Shown here: piece after piece, positions 51,033 to 59,591 of the stretch
How the letters are laid out: every line of letters starts with the position of its first letter
Position numbering within the stretch: position 1 is the stretch's first letter
Source: JBMOMT01 sp049324835
GTDB lineage: Bacteria; Chloroflexota; Anaerolineae; CAYNKW01
Reading direction: 5' to 3'
Length of the DNA: 64,000 nucleotides
Assembly: GCA_049324835.1 (NCBI GenBank)
Contig: JBMOMT010000042.1
Span: 1 to 64,000 of the forward strand
Position numbers and translations under genes: made by a program
Notes under the pieces: generated by a model
The model's database searches: none
What the model saw: only the letters and a program-made list of their open reading frames with translations
What the model was told of the DNA's origin: nothing

Positions 51033-52082
51033 ATGGATCACAGCCGGCCCAATCGTGATCTGTACAACCTGCCCATGACCGCCGATTCGTTTCAGGGCAT
51101 GCCCTACCGCCGCCTGGGCCAATCGGGCCTGCGCGTCTCCGATGTGGGCCTGGGCGCCTGGAAGATCGGCTACCCGGAAACCGGCGATGACGCCAGGGTG
51201 GATGAAAAGACGGCCCTCCAGCTCTTCGACCGGGCCATCGAGCTGGGCGTGACCTTTTGGGACACGGCCAACCGCTACAATGCCGCTTCGGGCAATTCGG
51301 AGCGCGTCATCGGCGCCTGGTTCAAAAACAACCCCGATCAGCGGCGCAACGTGGTGCTGGCTACCAAAATCCGCTGGGCCATGGATGGCCGCACGCCCAA
51401 CCACAGCGGCCTCTCGCGGGGCAGCATCCTGGATGCGGTAGCAGCCTCCCTGGCGCGGCTCCGGCTGGAATACGTGGATCTGCTCTACTTCCACGGTTTT
51501 GATACCGCCGTGCCCGCCGAGGAGAGCCTGGCCACGATCGAAGACCTGGTCAGCCGCGGCCTGGTGCGTTATTTCGCCGTCTCGAATTTCACCGTCGATC
51601 AACTGGCCCTTTACCGGGCGGTGGAACGCAGCCTCTCGGTGCGCTGCCGGGTGCTGGCCGTGCAGAACCAGTTCGACATTCTGAACGGCGAAGCAGCCGG
51701 CTACCCCGGCGTGCTGGCCTACGCCGCACAGGCGGGCCTCTCGTTCGTGGCCTGGAGCCCGCTGGCCCGCGGCCTGCTCACCGAAAAATACCTGGACCTC
51801 TCCCAGGTGGGCCCCGGCGACCGGCTGTACGACGAGGGCACGCTGGCACGAGACACAGCCCCATCGAAGGTGGACAAACTGGCTCAACTGGCCGCGCTGG
51901 CCCACGAGTGGGGCTTTAAACTGAACCAGTTGGCCATCGCCTACATGCTGGGCCTGCCCGGCATGGGGCCGGTCATCGCCTCTGTTTCCAGCGTGGAGCA
52001 GTTGGCGTCCAACGCCGCCGCGGCCCAGATGACCCTGAGCGCCGGGCAGCGCAGCCGGATTCGCGCGGTTTTGGAAGGATAA
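51033..52082 (+). CDS. Aldo/keto reductase
   Basis: This 349-aa AKR (YghZ/KCNAB-like) has DTANRYNAASGNSERVIG (catalytic D, Y), VVLATKIRW (lysine), YVDLLYFHGFD (histidine) and VSNF. It is an NADPH-dependent reductase of aldehydes or ketosugars. ATG 51033 is 12 bp from AAAGGAG; ATG 51075 is a possible shorter start. Confidence 0.9.
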   Translation: MDHSRPNRDLYNLPMTADSFQGMPYRRLGQSGLRVSDVGLGAWKIGYPETGDDARVDEKTALQLFDRAIELGVTFWDTANRYNAASGNSERVIGAWFKNNPDQRRNVVLATKIRWAMDGRTPNHSGLSRGSILDAVAASLARLRLEYVDLLYFHGFDTAVPAEESLATIEDLVSRGLVRYFAVSNFTVDQLALYRAVERSLSVRCRVLAVQNQFDILNGEAAGYPGVLAYAAQAGLSFVAWSPLARGLLTEKYLDLSQVGPGDRLYDEGTLARDTAPSKVDKLAQLAALAHEWGFKLNQLAIAYMLGLPGMGPVIASVSSVEQLASNAAAAQMTLSAGQRSRIRAVLEG

Positions 52083-52152
52083 TGTGTTCAAGTAACACAA
52101 TCAGCACAGCGAGAGGATGGCCCGCCGGCCGCCTCTCGCTCGAATTTTGCCT

Positions 52153-52314
52153 GCCGGCGTAACAACTCACCCTCCCGCAGGCTCTTGTAGGGGCACGGCA
52201 TGCCTCCTTGTGCCGCCACAGTTTGCAGATTTGCCGGGTCCAGTCGGCCAGATTGTGGGACAGGATGGCCGATTTTAGCCTGCGGGAGGGTAGGCTGAGC
52301 AGTTACCTGCCGGC
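52153..52314. repeat. 162-bp MITE-like element with inverted ends
   Basis: The left end GCCGGCGTAACAACTCA... and right end ...GCAGTTACCTGCCGGC are complementary with small gaps; the innermost match is CCCTCCCGCAGGCT (52171-52184) against AGCCTGCGGGAGGG (52277-52290). Its left part is shared with 709-800 in the opposite orientation. No gene; lies in the gap between the AKR and UroD-like genes. Confidence 0.75.
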
Positions 52315-52351
52315 AAGGAATCACCCTGGCAGATGAGGAGAATACAGAGCC

Positions 52352-53467
52352 ATGGGATCACTCACCCCCACACTGATGCCCCTGCCGCCAGACCTGAGCC
52401 CCGACTGGGCCCACATCCGCATCGCTCTGCTGCGCCAGGGCGAGCCAGATTGGCTGCCCTTTCATGAGGCCGGCCTGAGCAGCGTACACAAGGCCCGCGT
52501 GCTGGGGCGGCCCGTCCGCACCCTGGCCGACGATCTAGAAGTGGCGCGGCGGCTGGGCCAGCCGTTTTTGGTGGCCAACCTGGGCCTGCACAACGCGCCG
52601 GCCGTCATCGATGTCATGGCAAAGACCCATGTCGATGTTCAAGACGGTCGCCACGGCGATGTTGGCTGGGTCAGCGGCTCGGAGCGCCGCTGGGCCCACG
52701 GCACCGCCGGCCCCATCCGCTCTGAGGCCGATTTCGAGGCCTTTCCCTGGCCCGATGCCGACGATTTCGACTTTGGCGTGCTCGATGAAATGAGCCGCCT
52801 GCTGCCGGACCATTTCAAGGTCATCCTGGCCGTGGGCAAGGTGTTCAACCTGGGCTGGTGGCTCATGGGTTTCGATACCTACGCCTATGCCCTGGCCGAC
52901 CAGCCCGCCCTGATCGAGCGGCTGCACACCAAGATCGCCCAGATTCAGGCCCGTACGGTGGAACGCGCCCTGGATTATGCTTGCGTGGGTTTGGTCTGGC
53001 ACGCCGACGACATGGCCTACCGCACCGGTCTGATGGTATCGCCCAGGATTTTGCGCCAGCACATTTTCCCCGTCTACCAGCGGCTCAACCGGCTGTGCCA
53101 CGAGCGCGATGTCATCGCCGTGTTCCACAGCGACGGCGACATGAGCCGCATGGTGGAAGACATCATCGCCGCCGGTTTCGATGCCTTTAACCCCATCGAG
53201 CCGGTCGCCATGGACATTCGAGCGCTCAAGAAACGGGTCGAGGGCCGGCTGAGCCTCATCGGCAACGTCGATCTGTCTTATACGCTCACCCGCGGCACGC
53301 CGGCCGAGGTCGATGCCGAGGTGCGCGATCTCGTCCGCGATCTGGCCCCCGGCGGCGGTTATGCCCTGGCCTCGGCCAATTCGATCCCGGAATATGTGCC
53401 CTGGGAGAATTTTGTGGCCATGCACAGCGCCTGGCTCAAGTACGGACGTTACCCCATCAATCTGTAG
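52352..53467 (+). CDS. Uroporphyrinogen decarboxylase-like protein 2
   Basis: This 371-aa paralogue of the 35298 gene has AVFHSDGDMSRMVEDIIAAG, FNPIEPVAMDI and LAPGGGYALASANSIPEYV. The HSD motif again stands where MtaA has HxC. The two proteins align over the barrel, and both carry a lone UroD-like domain. It starts a rightward operon that runs to the window end. Confidence 0.88.
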   Translation: MGSLTPTLMPLPPDLSPDWAHIRIALLRQGEPDWLPFHEAGLSSVHKARVLGRPVRTLADDLEVARRLGQPFLVANLGLHNAPAVIDVMAKTHVDVQDGRHGDVGWVSGSERRWAHGTAGPIRSEADFEAFPWPDADDFDFGVLDEMSRLLPDHFKVILAVGKVFNLGWWLMGFDTYAYALADQPALIERLHTKIAQIQARTVERALDYACVGLVWHADDMAYRTGLMVSPRILRQHIFPVYQRLNRLCHERDVIAVFHSDGDMSRMVEDIIAAGFDAFNPIEPVAMDIRALKKRVEGRLSLIGNVDLSYTLTRGTPAEVDAEVRDLVRDLAPGGGYALASANSIPEYVPWENFVAMHSAWLKYGRYPINL

Positions 53468-53485
53468 CTTTTGGAGGAGACCCCC

Positions 53486-54652
53486 ATGATACTCGGAAAT
53501 CTATGTCTGATCGACGGCGCCGGCCGCGTGTGGGAGCGCGCCGCCATCCGCATCGAAGGCGAGCGCATCGCCGCCGTGGCCAAAGCCCCCGATCCCGGCT
53601 GGGGCGGCCCGGTGGAGGACTTGCAGGGTGGCACGGTGATACCCGGCCTCATCAACTGCCACACCCACCTTTGCCTGGACGGCAGCCCCGATCCGGAAGC
53701 GGCCTGGAAGCGGCGCTCGATCACCGAAAACGTGCTGGTGACCGCCCGGCACGCCCAGGCCACGCTGCGGGCCGGCGTCACCACCGTGCGCGATCTGGGC
53801 GGCTGCGAGGGCGTCGATCTGGACCTCAAAAAAGCCATCAACGACGGCCTGATCCCCGGCCCGCGCATGCTGGTCAGCGGCAAGGTGATCTGCATGACGG
53901 GCGGTCACGGCCACTTTTTGGGCCGCGAAGTGGATGGCGCCGACGAGGCGCGCAAGGGCGCACGCGAGCAGCTCAAGGCCGGCGCCGACGTGGTCAAGGT
54001 GATGGCCACCGGCGGCGTGATGACCCCCGGCGTGGAACCCGGCTCGGCCCAGCTCACCTATGAAGAGCTGCGCGCGGCCATCGAGGAGGCCCAAAAAGCG
54101 GGCAAGCTCACCGCCACCCACGCCCAGGGCACCAGCGGCATCAAAAACGCCATCCGCGCCGGCATCGATTCCATCGAGCACGGCTTTTACCTCGACGCCG
54201 AGGCCATCGGTTTGATGCTGGAGCGGGGCGTCTTTTTTGTGCCCACGCTGGCGGCGCTCTATCACATCCTCGAGGCCGGAATCGAATCGGGCATCCCGGC
54301 CTATGTGATCGAAAAGGCCAAACGGGCCACGGACGCCCAGTTGGACAGTTTCCGGCGCGCGCGCGAGGCCGGGGTGCGCATCGCCGCCGGCAACGACGGC
54401 GGCACCCCCTTTAACACCTCCGATAACCTAGTCAGCGAGTTGGAGCGCATGGTCGAGGCGGGCATGTCACCCGCCGAAGCCCTGGACGCCGCCCACGCCG
54501 CCGCTGCCGACCTGCTGCGATTGTCCGATCAGATCGGCGCCATCGAACCGGGCAAGCTGGCCGATCTGGTGGTGCTCGATGCCGATCCGCTGGCCGGTAT
54601 CGCCGCCCTGCGCCGGGTGCGCCGGGTCATCAAAGGCGGGCAGTTCGTCTGA
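53486..54652 (+). CDS. Amidohydrolase (imidazolonepropionase/prolidase-like)
   Basis: This 388-aa metal-dependent hydrolase has NCHTHLCLDG (HxH), VVKVMATGG (carboxylated lysine), ATHAQGTSG and SIEHGFY (histidines) and AGNDGG (aspartate). Members cleave cyclic amides or Xaa-Pro peptides. ATG 53486 follows GGAGGAG. Confidence 0.92.
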   Translation: MILGNLCLIDGAGRVWERAAIRIEGERIAAVAKAPDPGWGGPVEDLQGGTVIPGLINCHTHLCLDGSPDPEAAWKRRSITENVLVTARHAQATLRAGVTTVRDLGGCEGVDLDLKKAINDGLIPGPRMLVSGKVICMTGGHGHFLGREVDGADEARKGAREQLKAGADVVKVMATGGVMTPGVEPGSAQLTYEELRAAIEEAQKAGKLTATHAQGTSGIKNAIRAGIDSIEHGFYLDAEAIGLMLERGVFFVPTLAALYHILEAGIESGIPAYVIEKAKRATDAQLDSFRRAREAGVRIAAGNDGGTPFNTSDNLVSELERMVEAGMSPAEALDAAHAAAADLLRLSDQIGAIEPGKLADLVVLDADPLAGIAALRRVRRVIKGGQFV

Positions 54653-54660
54653 GAGGCGAC

Positions 54661-56535
54661 ATGCTGGCAGAGACGGCGCTGCAAACCGATCTGTGCGTGG
54701 TGGGCGGCGGCATGGCCGGCGTCTGCGCGGCCCTGGCAGCGGCCCGCAACGGCGCGCGGGTGGTGCTGCTGCAGGATCGTTCGCTGCTGGGCGGCAACGC
54801 CTCGTCCGAGATTCGTATGCACATGGTGGGCGCTTCCTGCTCCGGCAAACGACCGGGCGCGCGCGAGTCGGGCCTCATCGACGAGCTGCGCGTGGAGGAC
54901 GCCGTGCGCAACCCGCAGCGCAGCCCGCACCTGTTCGATGTGCTGCTGTACGATAAAGTCATCTCCGAGCCCAACATCACCCTGCTGCTGGATACCGCCT
55001 GCGCCGGCTGCCAGGTTGACGAAAGCGAGCAGGGCAGGCGCATCACCCAGGTTCGCGCCCTGCGCCACAGCACCGAGGATGCCTTTACCATCCGGGCGCC
55101 TTTTTTTGTCGATTGCTCCGGCGACAGCCGTCTGGGCCTGGAGGCCGGCGCCGACTGGCGCATGGGCCGCGAGGCCCGCGGCGAGTTCGACGAATCCCTG
55201 GCCCCGGAGCAGGCCGATAGCCACACCCTGGGCAGCACCATCCTGTTCACCGCGCGGCGGCACGATCGGCCCATGCCCTTTGTCGCTCCGGCCTGGGCCC
55301 GCCGCTTTAGCGAAGCCGACCTGCGGCTGCGCAGCCATTCCGAGCTGGACTTTGGTTACTGGTGGATCGAATGGGGCGGCCATCTGGACACGGTAAAAGA
55401 CAACGCCGCCATCCGCCACGAGCTGCTGCGCATCGTGCTGGGGGCCTGGGATCACGTCAAGAACGGCTGCTCCCGCCGGCCAGAGATCGCCCGCGAGACC
55501 TACGACAAGGCCGTGGAGGGGCTGGCCGCCTTTGCCCATCAGCCCGATCCGGCCAACTGGGCCCTGGACTGGATCGGTTTTCTGCCCGGCAAGCGCGAGT
55601 CGCGGCGGCTGCTGGGACCGTTCATCCTCACCCAACACGACATCCAGGCCGGGCGTATCCTGGCCGATCAGGTGGCCTATGGCGGCTGGTGGCTGGATCT
55701 GCACCCGCCCCTGGGCGTCGACGCCCCCGATACTTTCCCCTGCGCCCATCACCCGGCGCCGCATCTCTACACCATCCCGCTGCGGGCGCTCTTTTCGCGC
55801 AACGTGGACAACCTGTTCTTTGCCGGGCGCAACATCAGCGCCAGCCACGTGGCTTTTTCCTCCACGCGGGTCATGGCTACCTGCGCCGTGATGGGCCAGG
55901 CCGTGGGCGCGGCGGCGGCGGTCGGGTTGGAGCGGGGGCTGGCGCGCGCGGCAGAGCTGGCCGAGCCGCCGCACATTGGCGTGATCCAGCAGCGGCTGCT
56001 GCGCGACGGCGCATTTCTCATCGGCCTGACCCACGCCGACCCGGCCGACAAAGCCCGCCTGGCGGTTGTCACCGCTTCCGATGAAACCAGCGACGGCGCG
56101 GCCAGCCAGGTGCTCAACGGCCTCACCCGCGCCACCCGCCCAGAGCTGCACCCCGACCTGCCGCTGGCGACCAACCGCTGGACCTCGGGCGCGCTGCCGG
56201 CCTGGATCGAGTTGCGCTGGCCGTCGCCGCAGACGCTCTCCGAGATTCACCTGACCTTCGACACCGGCTTTCAGCGCGAGCTGACGCTGACCATGAGCGA
56301 CGCCTACGCCGCGACCATGATCCGCGGCCCGCAGCCGGAAACGGTCCGCGATTACCGGCTCGAGTTCAGCGGGCCATCGGGCGGCGTCGTCGAAACGCTG
56401 TCCGTGCGTGGCAATTACCTGGGCCGGCGGGTGCACCGGCTGGCCGAACCGGTGCTCGCCTCGGCCCTGCGGCTCGTCGTCGAGGCGACCCACGGCGCGC
56501 CGGAGGCCCGCCTTTTCGAGATCCGGGCCTATTGA
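54661..56535 (+). CDS. FAD-dependent oxidoreductase with C-terminal discoidin-like domain
   Basis: This 624-aa protein has the FAD motif CVVGGGMAGVCAALAAARNG (12-31), LLGGNASSEIR and FFVDCSGDSRLG, belonging to the FAD_oxidored (PF12831) group. After about residue 470 it has a beta domain (WIELRWPSPQTLSEIHLTFD) like a coagulation factor 5/8 C domain, often carbohydrate binding. It probably oxidises a sugar-like alcohol. It lies 8 bp after the amidohydrolase. Confidence 0.88.
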   Translation: MLAETALQTDLCVVGGGMAGVCAALAAARNGARVVLLQDRSLLGGNASSEIRMHMVGASCSGKRPGARESGLIDELRVEDAVRNPQRSPHLFDVLLYDKVISEPNITLLLDTACAGCQVDESEQGRRITQVRALRHSTEDAFTIRAPFFVDCSGDSRLGLEAGADWRMGREARGEFDESLAPEQADSHTLGSTILFTARRHDRPMPFVAPAWARRFSEADLRLRSHSELDFGYWWIEWGGHLDTVKDNAAIRHELLRIVLGAWDHVKNGCSRRPEIARETYDKAVEGLAAFAHQPDPANWALDWIGFLPGKRESRRLLGPFILTQHDIQAGRILADQVAYGGWWLDLHPPLGVDAPDTFPCAHHPAPHLYTIPLRALFSRNVDNLFFAGRNISASHVAFSSTRVMATCAVMGQAVGAAAAVGLERGLARAAELAEPPHIGVIQQRLLRDGAFLIGLTHADPADKARLAVVTASDETSDGAASQVLNGLTRATRPELHPDLPLATNRWTSGALPAWIELRWPSPQTLSEIHLTFDTGFQRELTLTMSDAYAATMIRGPQPETVRDYRLEFSGPSGGVVETLSVRGNYLGRRVHRLAEPVLASALRLVVEATHGAPEARLFEIRAY

Positions 56536-56558
56536 GCAAGGTTGTGGATGGAAATCAC

Positions 56559-56623
56559 CACCGAGACGCAGAGAACGCCGGGAAATAACCAACAATCTCG
56601 GCGCGCTCGGCGTCTCTGCGGTG
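56559..56623. repeat. Imperfect palindrome, CACCGCAGAGAC family
   Basis: Arms CACCGAGACGCAGAG... (from 56559) and ...CGGCGTCTCTGCGGTG (to 56623) are complementary with a small gap. Same family as 487-584 and 683-831. It separates the FAD oxidoreductase from the aldolase gene. Confidence 0.7.
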
Positions 56624-56681
56624 AAAGATTATCCACCTGATCCAAACTATACAATCTGAAAAAGATGGGAAGGACAAAACG

Positions 56682-57497
56682 TTGGAATCGTCGATACTGC
56701 ACACCGTGCGCCAGGCCGCCGCGCTGCGGCAGAAATGGGCCCAGGGCAAAGAGCCCTCGTTCCTGGGCTGGATCACCATGCTCGACCCCGCCGTGGCCGA
56801 AATGGAGGTCGAATGGGGCTACGATGGCCTGCTGATCGACACCGAACACGCCACCTTCGACCCGCCCGCTTTGCGGTCGGCGCTCATGGCCTTTCGCGGC
56901 GCCGACTGTGTGCCGCTGGTGCGGGTGGGAGACAACGACATCTATCTCATCAAGACGGCGCTGGATCTGGGCGCCATGGGCGTGCTGGTGCCCCTCATTC
57001 AAAACGCCGACGACGCCCGCGCTGCCGTGCAATACTGCCGCTACCCGCCCCAGGGCGTGCGCGGCATATCGCCGCGGCGGGCCAGCAACTATTTCAACGA
57101 CGCCGACGCCTACATCGCCGAGGCCAACCGCTCGATCCTGGTCATGGTCCAGATCGAGTGCCGCAGCGCCTACGAAAACCTGGATGCTATCCTCCAGGTG
57201 GAGGGCATCGACTGTTTTCTCATCGGCCCGGCCGACCTCTCGGCCTCGCTGGGTCACGTCTGGGACCTGAGCCATCCGGAGGTGATCGCGGCCATGGAGG
57301 ACATTATCCGGCGCTGCCGCCGGGCGGGGCGCTCGGCAGCCGTGGCGGCAGGCGCGGAAGTCGCCCAGATTCAGCACTGGCTGGACGCGGGCGCCAACGT
57401 GTTGAGCTGCGGCAGCGACCTGGGTTTTATTCGCGCCGGATTCAACGCCTTCAAGGCCGAGATGCAGGCGGCCGGCCTGCCCTTTGCCAGAACCTGA
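56682..57497 (+). CDS. HpcH/HpaI-type aldolase
   Basis: This 271-aa metal-dependent class II pyruvate aldolase has GYDGLLIDTEHATFD, MVQIECRSAYENLDAIL (metal glutamate) and FLIGPADLSASLG. It splits 4-hydroxy-2-oxo acids into pyruvate and an aldehyde, or acts as a related lyase. The only start in phase with homology is TTG 56682, after GGAAGGA. Confidence 0.92.
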   Translation: MESSILHTVRQAAALRQKWAQGKEPSFLGWITMLDPAVAEMEVEWGYDGLLIDTEHATFDPPALRSALMAFRGADCVPLVRVGDNDIYLIKTALDLGAMGVLVPLIQNADDARAAVQYCRYPPQGVRGISPRRASNYFNDADAYIAEANRSILVMVQIECRSAYENLDAILQVEGIDCFLIGPADLSASLGHVWDLSHPEVIAAMEDIIRRCRRAGRSAAVAAGAEVAQIQHWLDAGANVLSCGSDLGFIRAGFNAFKAEMQAAGLPFART

Positions 57498-57512
57498 TGC
57501 GAGGAGATGAAC

Positions 57513-58460
57513 ATGTCACCACACTCGGAACTGCGCCTGGCCATGCTGGGCATGGTCGATGGCAACGGCCATCCCTATTCCTGGAGCGCCATCTTGAACG
57601 GCTATGACCCGGAAGTGATGCGCGAGTGCCCCTTTGCCGGCATTCCGGAATACCTGGACAAAGAGCCCAAAGAGACGCTGCAAATCCACGGGGCGCGGGT
57701 GACCCACATCTGGACCGACGACCCCACCGACGCGGCGCACGTGGCCCGGGCCAGCCTCATCCCCAACGTGGTCGAGCGGGCCGAGGACGTCATCGGTCAC
57801 GTCGATGCGGTCATCGTGGCCACCGACAAGGGCCACGAGCACGTGGCCCGCTGCCGCCCCTTTGTCGAGGCCGGCCTGCCCGTTTTCGTCGACAAACCCC
57901 TCACCGACAACGAGCCCGACCTGCGGCAGTTCGTCGATTGGGTGGCGGCGGGCAGACGCATCCTTTCGTCGAGCTGCATGCGCTACGCCAAAGAGTTCTG
58001 GCCATACCGCGCCTCGACCCACGAGCTGGGCAGTCTGCGCCTGGCGACCATCACCACCCCCAAAAGCTGGGAGCGCTACGGCATCCACGCCCTGGAAGCG
58101 ATTTATCCCATCCTGGGGCCGGGCTTCGTCTCGGCGCGCAACAGCGGCACGGCGGCGCGCAACATCGTGCACCTCAAACACCGCAGCGGCGCCGACGCCG
58201 TCGTGGCCGCCATCGGCGATATGTACGGCGCGTTCGGCGTGCTCACCCTGGGCGGCACGGCCGGCCACGTCCAAGTGGCCTTTCGGGACACGTTCTATGC
58301 CTTCAAGGCCCAGCTCCAGGCCTTTGTCGATTACCTGCGCACCGGATGTTATCCCTTTCCCTTTGATGAGACGGTCGAGCTGATGAAAATCGTCATCGCC
58401 GGCATCCGCAGCCGCGAGGAGGGCGGGCGCGAGGTGATGCTGAGTGAGATCGGGGGCTGA
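57513..58460 (+). CDS. Gfo/Idh/MocA family oxidoreductase
   Basis: This 315-aa NAD(P)-dependent sugar dehydrogenase-like protein has an altered nucleotide loop near the start (LGMVDGNGHPYSW in place of GxGxxG), AVIVATDKGHEH, the EKP-like VDKPLTDN motif with its lysine, and YGIHALEAIYP. ATG 57513 has AGGAG 7 bp upstream (57507 is too close). Confidence 0.88.
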   Translation: MSPHSELRLAMLGMVDGNGHPYSWSAILNGYDPEVMRECPFAGIPEYLDKEPKETLQIHGARVTHIWTDDPTDAAHVARASLIPNVVERAEDVIGHVDAVIVATDKGHEHVARCRPFVEAGLPVFVDKPLTDNEPDLRQFVDWVAAGRRILSSSCMRYAKEFWPYRASTHELGSLRLATITTPKSWERYGIHALEAIYPILGPGFVSARNSGTAARNIVHLKHRSGADAVVAAIGDMYGAFGVLTLGGTAGHVQVAFRDTFYAFKAQLQAFVDYLRTGCYPFPFDETVELMKIVIAGIRSREEGGREVMLSEIGG

Positions 58461-58463
58461 GCC

Positions 58464-59591
58464 ATGTCTATGACCGAACGCGAACGCCTGCTGGCCATCT
58501 ATCGCGGCGAAACGCCCGATCGGGTGCCGTTTTTCCTGGACCTTTCGCACTGGTTCTATCAAAAACACGGCATCCCTTTTGACCTTTCGGTGCCGCACCT
58601 GGAGCCCGAGTGGGAGCTGATCGACTATCACAAAAAGGTGGGCGCCGGCTTTTACGTGCCCAACCTCAACTCTTACTTCGATGTCAGCCTGCCGCCGGAC
58701 GTGATCGCTACCACCACCAAAGAAGAAAAGCCCGGCGGCCCCGAGATCACCTGGCGCATCGAGACGCCCATCGGCGCCATCGAGCGCAAGCGCCAGTGGG
58801 AAGAAGCGAGCTATTCCTGGAACGTCTCTCACTGGGGCGTGCGCACCGAGTTAGACCTGCGCGTGTTGGGTTATGCCCTCAGCCGCCGCCGCTACGCGCC
58901 GGCCTGGGATCGTTACAGCCCCTGGGTGGAGGCGCTGGGCGGTCTGGGCGTGGTTTATATCGGTATCGGCTACAGCGCCCTGGGCCACCTGCTGGCCTAT
59001 TGGATGGGCATCGAGCGCACCATTTACGCCACGGTGGACATGCCCCACCTGCTGCACGAGGTGGTGGATCAGATCAACGATAACCTGCTCCAGTGCGTGG
59101 ACATGGTCTGCCAGAGCCCGGCCGAGGTGATCATCATGGGTGATAATTTCAGCGGCGATATCCAACCGCCCCGCTTTTTCAAAAAATGGTCCGAGCCCTT
59201 TTACCGCGAGGCCATCCGCCGGCTGCGCCAGGCGGGCAAGTACAGCGCGGTGCACATCGACGGCCGGCTGAAGGGCATCCTCAAGAGCTTTGCCGATCTG
59301 GGCGCTTCCTGCGCCGACGCCGTCACCCCGGCGCCCATGGGTGATCTCACCGCGCGCCAGTGTCGCCAGGAGGCCGGGCCGGATATGGTGCTCTCGGGCG
59401 GCGTGCCGCCCAACCTGTGGCTGCCGCAGGTGCCCGACGAGGTGTTCAAACAATCGCTGCTGGACTGGTTGGACATCCGTAAGCTCAGCCCACGCCTGGT
59501 GGCCAATGCCGGCGATCAGGTGCCGCCCGGCGCGCCCGAATATCGCATCGAGATGATGCGCGAGCTGGTAGAAAAACACGGGAGGTTTTGA
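58464..59591 (+). CDS. Uroporphyrinogen decarboxylase-like protein 3
   Basis: This 375-aa member starts MTERERLLAIYRGETPDRVPFF, typical of the group, and has AVHIDGRLKGILKSFADLG and MVLSGGVPPNLWLP. The site equivalent to HSDG is HIDG. It differs more from proteins 1 and 2 than those do from each other. Its TGA overlaps the ATG of the fusion gene. Confidence 0.88.
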   Translation: MSMTERERLLAIYRGETPDRVPFFLDLSHWFYQKHGIPFDLSVPHLEPEWELIDYHKKVGAGFYVPNLNSYFDVSLPPDVIATTTKEEKPGGPEITWRIETPIGAIERKRQWEEASYSWNVSHWGVRTELDLRVLGYALSRRRYAPAWDRYSPWVEALGGLGVVYIGIGYSALGHLLAYWMGIERTIYATVDMPHLLHEVVDQINDNLLQCVDMVCQSPAEVIIMGDNFSGDIQPPRFFKKWSEPFYREAIRRLRQAGKYSAVHIDGRLKGILKSFADLGASCADAVTPAPMGDLTARQCRQEAGPDMVLSGGVPPNLWLPQVPDEVFKQSLLDWLDIRKLSPRLVANAGDQVPPGAPEYRIEMMRELVEKHGRF